From: Thermoplasmata archaeon
Lineage (GTDB): Archaea; Thermoplasmatota; E2; UBA202; JdFR-43
NCBI GenBank assembly: GCA_021162305.1
Contig: JAGGYX010000199.1
Coordinates: 1-7,452 of the forward strand
Reading direction: 5' to 3'
Length of the DNA: 7,452 nt
Shown here in pieces: positions 5,440 through 7,452 of the stretch; the first letter of the stretch is position 1; every line of letters starts with the position of its first letter. The notes under the pieces were generated by a model that worked only from the letters and a program-made list of their open reading frames with translations, did not search any database and was not told where the DNA came from. The translations under genes were made by a program, and so were the position numbers.

Positions 5440-7452
5440 CTACTTCCATCCTTCTACTATTTTCCCTCCTCTTGCAGAATAAATTGAAGCAAGTGTCAGA
5501 ATTGAGCCAAGGCAGGCAAAAGCAAGCATGAAAAGAGCAAGAACAATAAATTGAGTTATCATCTCATATTCCATCAAAAATATGGGGATTCCCCCTCCAA
5601 CAAGAGCTATTGTCGCCTCCGCAAGCGATGGACTCTTTCTTGTCAGAGCCGTTTTTATCGCCGCAAGTCCGCTTTTTTCCTTTATTTCTTCCATAACCCG
5701 CTCGGTTATATGAACGGCAAAATCTATGCCTACGCCTATCGCAATGGATGAAACAGTTATGGTCGCGACATTGAGTGGAATGTTTAGAAGAACGAGTATC
5801 GAGGGCTCCCAGAGCAAAAGCAGAATTATTGGAAGCATGGTTAAAGAAGCATATCTGAAAGAACGGAAAACAATCAAAAGGCAGAGATAAACAAGCAACA
5901 AGGAAATGAATGTGAAGCGGAATTGCTGATTCATGAGCATTTCATTTAATTCAGCTGTGATTGCTGCCAGTCCTGTCAGCTGCTTTACTTTGCCATATCC
6001 CTTTATCTCATTATTATAATGGCTTATGATTTCGTCCACACTATATACAGCTCTTTTTGTATCTCTAACAGACATAATGGGCATATCAACATACATGAGT
6101 GTTTTTCTGTGGGCTTTCTTATCAAGCAACATTATCTTGTATTTTTCTGGAATCTTGTCAACTATACTTTTAACCTCCTCCTTCGTATCTGGAATTCTAC
6201 CAAAATTGATTTTTTTGATTACATCAACTATTGAGTAAACAGAAACATTTTCTACACCTACATTTATTATTTTTTCCATCTCATCAAGCTTTTTTAATAA
6301 AGCTGGCTCATATATTCCCTCGCTTTTTCCTGAATCAACAAGGATAACTCCTGATTGCCCTGCATGAAATTTATCAGAATATTCATGCATTAGCACATTA
6401 CTCTCCATCTTTAAAGGCATCATTTCCCATACAGATGAGCGCGTTGAAACTCGTGGAATCGAAGCAATTGAGACGAGAGAGAGCATTACCAAAATAAGCA
6501 ATATTTGCTTTCTGTATTTTGTAAGATTTGCAAGCTTACGCCATTCCACGCTTCTTTTCCTTCTTGTTTTTATTACCATAAGCATTGTTGGCACAAGAAT
6601 CATCGTAGTTATGAATGAATATAAAACGCCAATAAGAAAGGCGAGACCCATGTTGTATATGGGAGGCATGTTTGAGCTGAGTAAAGAAGCGAAGCCGACA
6701 ATTGTTGTTATGGCAGATAAAAATACAGCTTTTCCCGTAGTATTTATCATTTTTTTAATGGCCTCCATTGGTTTTTCCATTCTTTCCATGAAATAGTTAA
6801 CCATATGCAATGAATATGCAACCCCTAAGGAAGCGAGTAAAGGTAAAACAGCTATAACAGTTGGAGCAAATTCAGTTTTCATTAAACCAATTGTTCCAAA
6901 TGTTAATCCAACAGCATATAAAACGGGCATTATAACAATGAATACAACTTTCGCATCTTTATGAAAAGCAAAAAGAGTAAGAACAATGAGAAGAAGCGAG
7001 AGTAAAGCAACTCCATATATTTTATTCATGATCCAGTTCACAGTTTCAGTATACATTGTTATCATTCCTGTTGGAGTTGCTTTAAAACCTTTGGCAGATT
7101 GAGATATTGGATAAGCTTTGTCATCCAAGAGTATGGCAGCATTTGTGCTTTTATTTGTTGTCACTATTATAACGGCGTCTTTTCCATTATGACTTATCAG
7201 ATTATATTTTATTTCATCCGGAATATAATTCAGCAAAAAATTTGCATACATCTGATTATCTGGTATTTTATCCTCGCCACATGGCATATTGGCATTGGTT
7301 TCTCTTAACAAAGAAGCTATGCTTGCTGTATAGGCAACTCCGTCTCTTAAATCAGGATACGGGTCAAGAGCAGTTTCCATGGCGTCGATTTCCTTTAATT
7401 TAGCTACCTGCGTTAAATTATCCCCCTTTAAATAAATCATGAGAGAATCAAT
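5440..7452 (-). CDS. RND superfamily (MMPL-type) membrane protein, N-terminus outside the window
   Basis: The frame is open through the right edge. The first in-window Met (7438-7440) sits in I-D-S-L-M-I-Y-L-K, which in RND proteins lies after TM1 at the start of the first ectodomain, so TM1 and the true start are missing. From that Met, 666 residues remain: the rest of ectodomain 1 (to about 136), TM2-6 (about 140-290), TM7 (311-328), ectodomain 2 (329-505) and TM8-12 (506-652). TM10 carries G-V-G-I-D-F (D573 at 5722-5724, with Phe for the usual Tyr). The matching TM4 motif reads L-G-V-A-Y-S, with Ala208 (6817-6819) where Asp is expected. It is probably a transporter with a one-sided proton relay, or a member that has partly lost transport; the substrate is unknown. 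Its TAG directly abuts the stop of the convergent RND gene. Confidence 0.92.
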   Translation of the reverse strand: MDSLMIYLKGDNLTQVAKLKEIDAMETALDPYPDLRDGVAYTASIASLLRETNANMPCGEDKIPDNQMYANFLLNYIPDEIKYNLISHNGKDAVIIVTTNKSTNAAILLDDKAYPISQSAKGFKATPTGMITMYTETVNWIMNKIYGVALLSLLLIVLTLFAFHKDAKVVFIVIMPVLYAVGLTFGTIGLMKTEFAPTVIAVLPLLASLGVAYSLHMVNYFMERMEKPMEAIKKMINTTGKAVFLSAITTIVGFASLLSSNMPPIYNMGLAFLIGVLYSFITTMILVPTMLMVIKTRRKRSVEWRKLANLTKYRKQILLILVMLSLVSIASIPRVSTRSSVWEMMPLKMESNVLMHEYSDKFHAGQSGVILVDSGKSEGIYEPALLKKLDEMEKIINVGVENVSVYSIVDVIKKINFGRIPDTKEEVKSIVDKIPEKYKIMLLDKKAHRKTLMYVDMPIMSVRDTKRAVYSVDEIISHYNNEIKGYGKVKQLTGLAAITAELNEMLMNQQFRFTFISLLLVYLCLLIVFRSFRYASLTMLPIILLLLWEPSILVLLNIPLNVATITVSSIAIGVGIDFAVHITERVMEEIKEKSGLAAIKTALTRKSPSLAEATIALVGGGIPIFLMEYEMITQFIVLALFMLAFACLGSILTLASIYSARGGKIVEGWK

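Noticed and set aside
6019..6238. Two overlapping plus-strand frames within the minus-strand RND gene
   Set aside because: Hydrophobic antisense shadows of a transmembrane protein; no promoter or ribosome site.
7438..7440. ATG as the true start of the minus-strand RND gene
   Set aside because: The frame continues upstream to the window edge as I-D-S-L, and the protein would lack TM1; the gene is cut by the window.
1..7452. CRISPR array, insertion sequence, phage or defence genes
   Set aside because: No spaced direct repeats, terminal inverted repeats, transposase or integrase motifs were seen; both tRNA genes are complete, with no obvious duplicated 3' end suggesting an integrated element.

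Overview
The window looks like a piece of a compact, low-GC archaeal chromosome. The archaeal signs are a tRNA-His gene with a short intron at position 37/38 that folds into a textbook bulge-helix-bulge splice site, tRNA genes without an encoded CCA, A/T-rich TATA-like boxes 20-30 bases upstream of genes that mostly lack ribosome binding sites (leaderless style), and a GGTGAT Shine-Dalgarno at the one start that has one. The gene set (PolX with a PHP domain, the adenosine-specific kinase family, MMPL-type RND proteins, a PaaK-like adenylate-forming enzyme) fits a euryarchaeal or Thermoplasmatota-like lineage. That placement is inference from general family knowledge and is not firm.

Layout: bases 1-554 (+) hold the C-terminal part of a PaaK-like (phenylacetate-CoA ligase family) enzyme. 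Its stop overlaps by 7 bases the 3' end of polX (548-2242, -), a full-length family X DNA polymerase with HhH, Pol-beta-like and PHP domains. Four bases upstream of polX lies a tiny double-CPRCG zinc-ribbon gene (2247-2342, -), apparently translationally coupled to polX. Upstream of that is a class II tRNA-Leu(CAG) (2389-2473, -). A 40-base divergent promoter region separates it from an adenosine-specific kinase family gene (2514-3005, +), followed by intron-containing tRNA-His(GTG) (3033-3143, +) and a 753-residue RND/MMPL membrane protein (3178-5439, +). That gene abuts, with no spacer, a convergent second RND/MMPL gene (5440 to the right edge, -) whose N-terminus lies outside the window.

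Functionally this is a mix: nucleic-acid repair (PolX plus zinc ribbon), nucleoside metabolism, two tRNAs and two large membrane transporters. The two RND proteins are clearly related in architecture but differ in the proton-relay motif: the plus-strand protein has Asp-Tyr in both TM4 and TM10, while the minus-strand one has lost the TM4 Asp. Apart from the zinc ribbon and polX, nothing suggests that neighbouring genes act in one pathway. I see no mobile element, CRISPR array, repeat family or defence-like cassette, and no gene-free stretch over 300 bases. I did not find a convincing new system; the most interesting points are the zinc ribbon-polX pair, the asymmetric RND proton relay and the tightly packed convergent gene ends.
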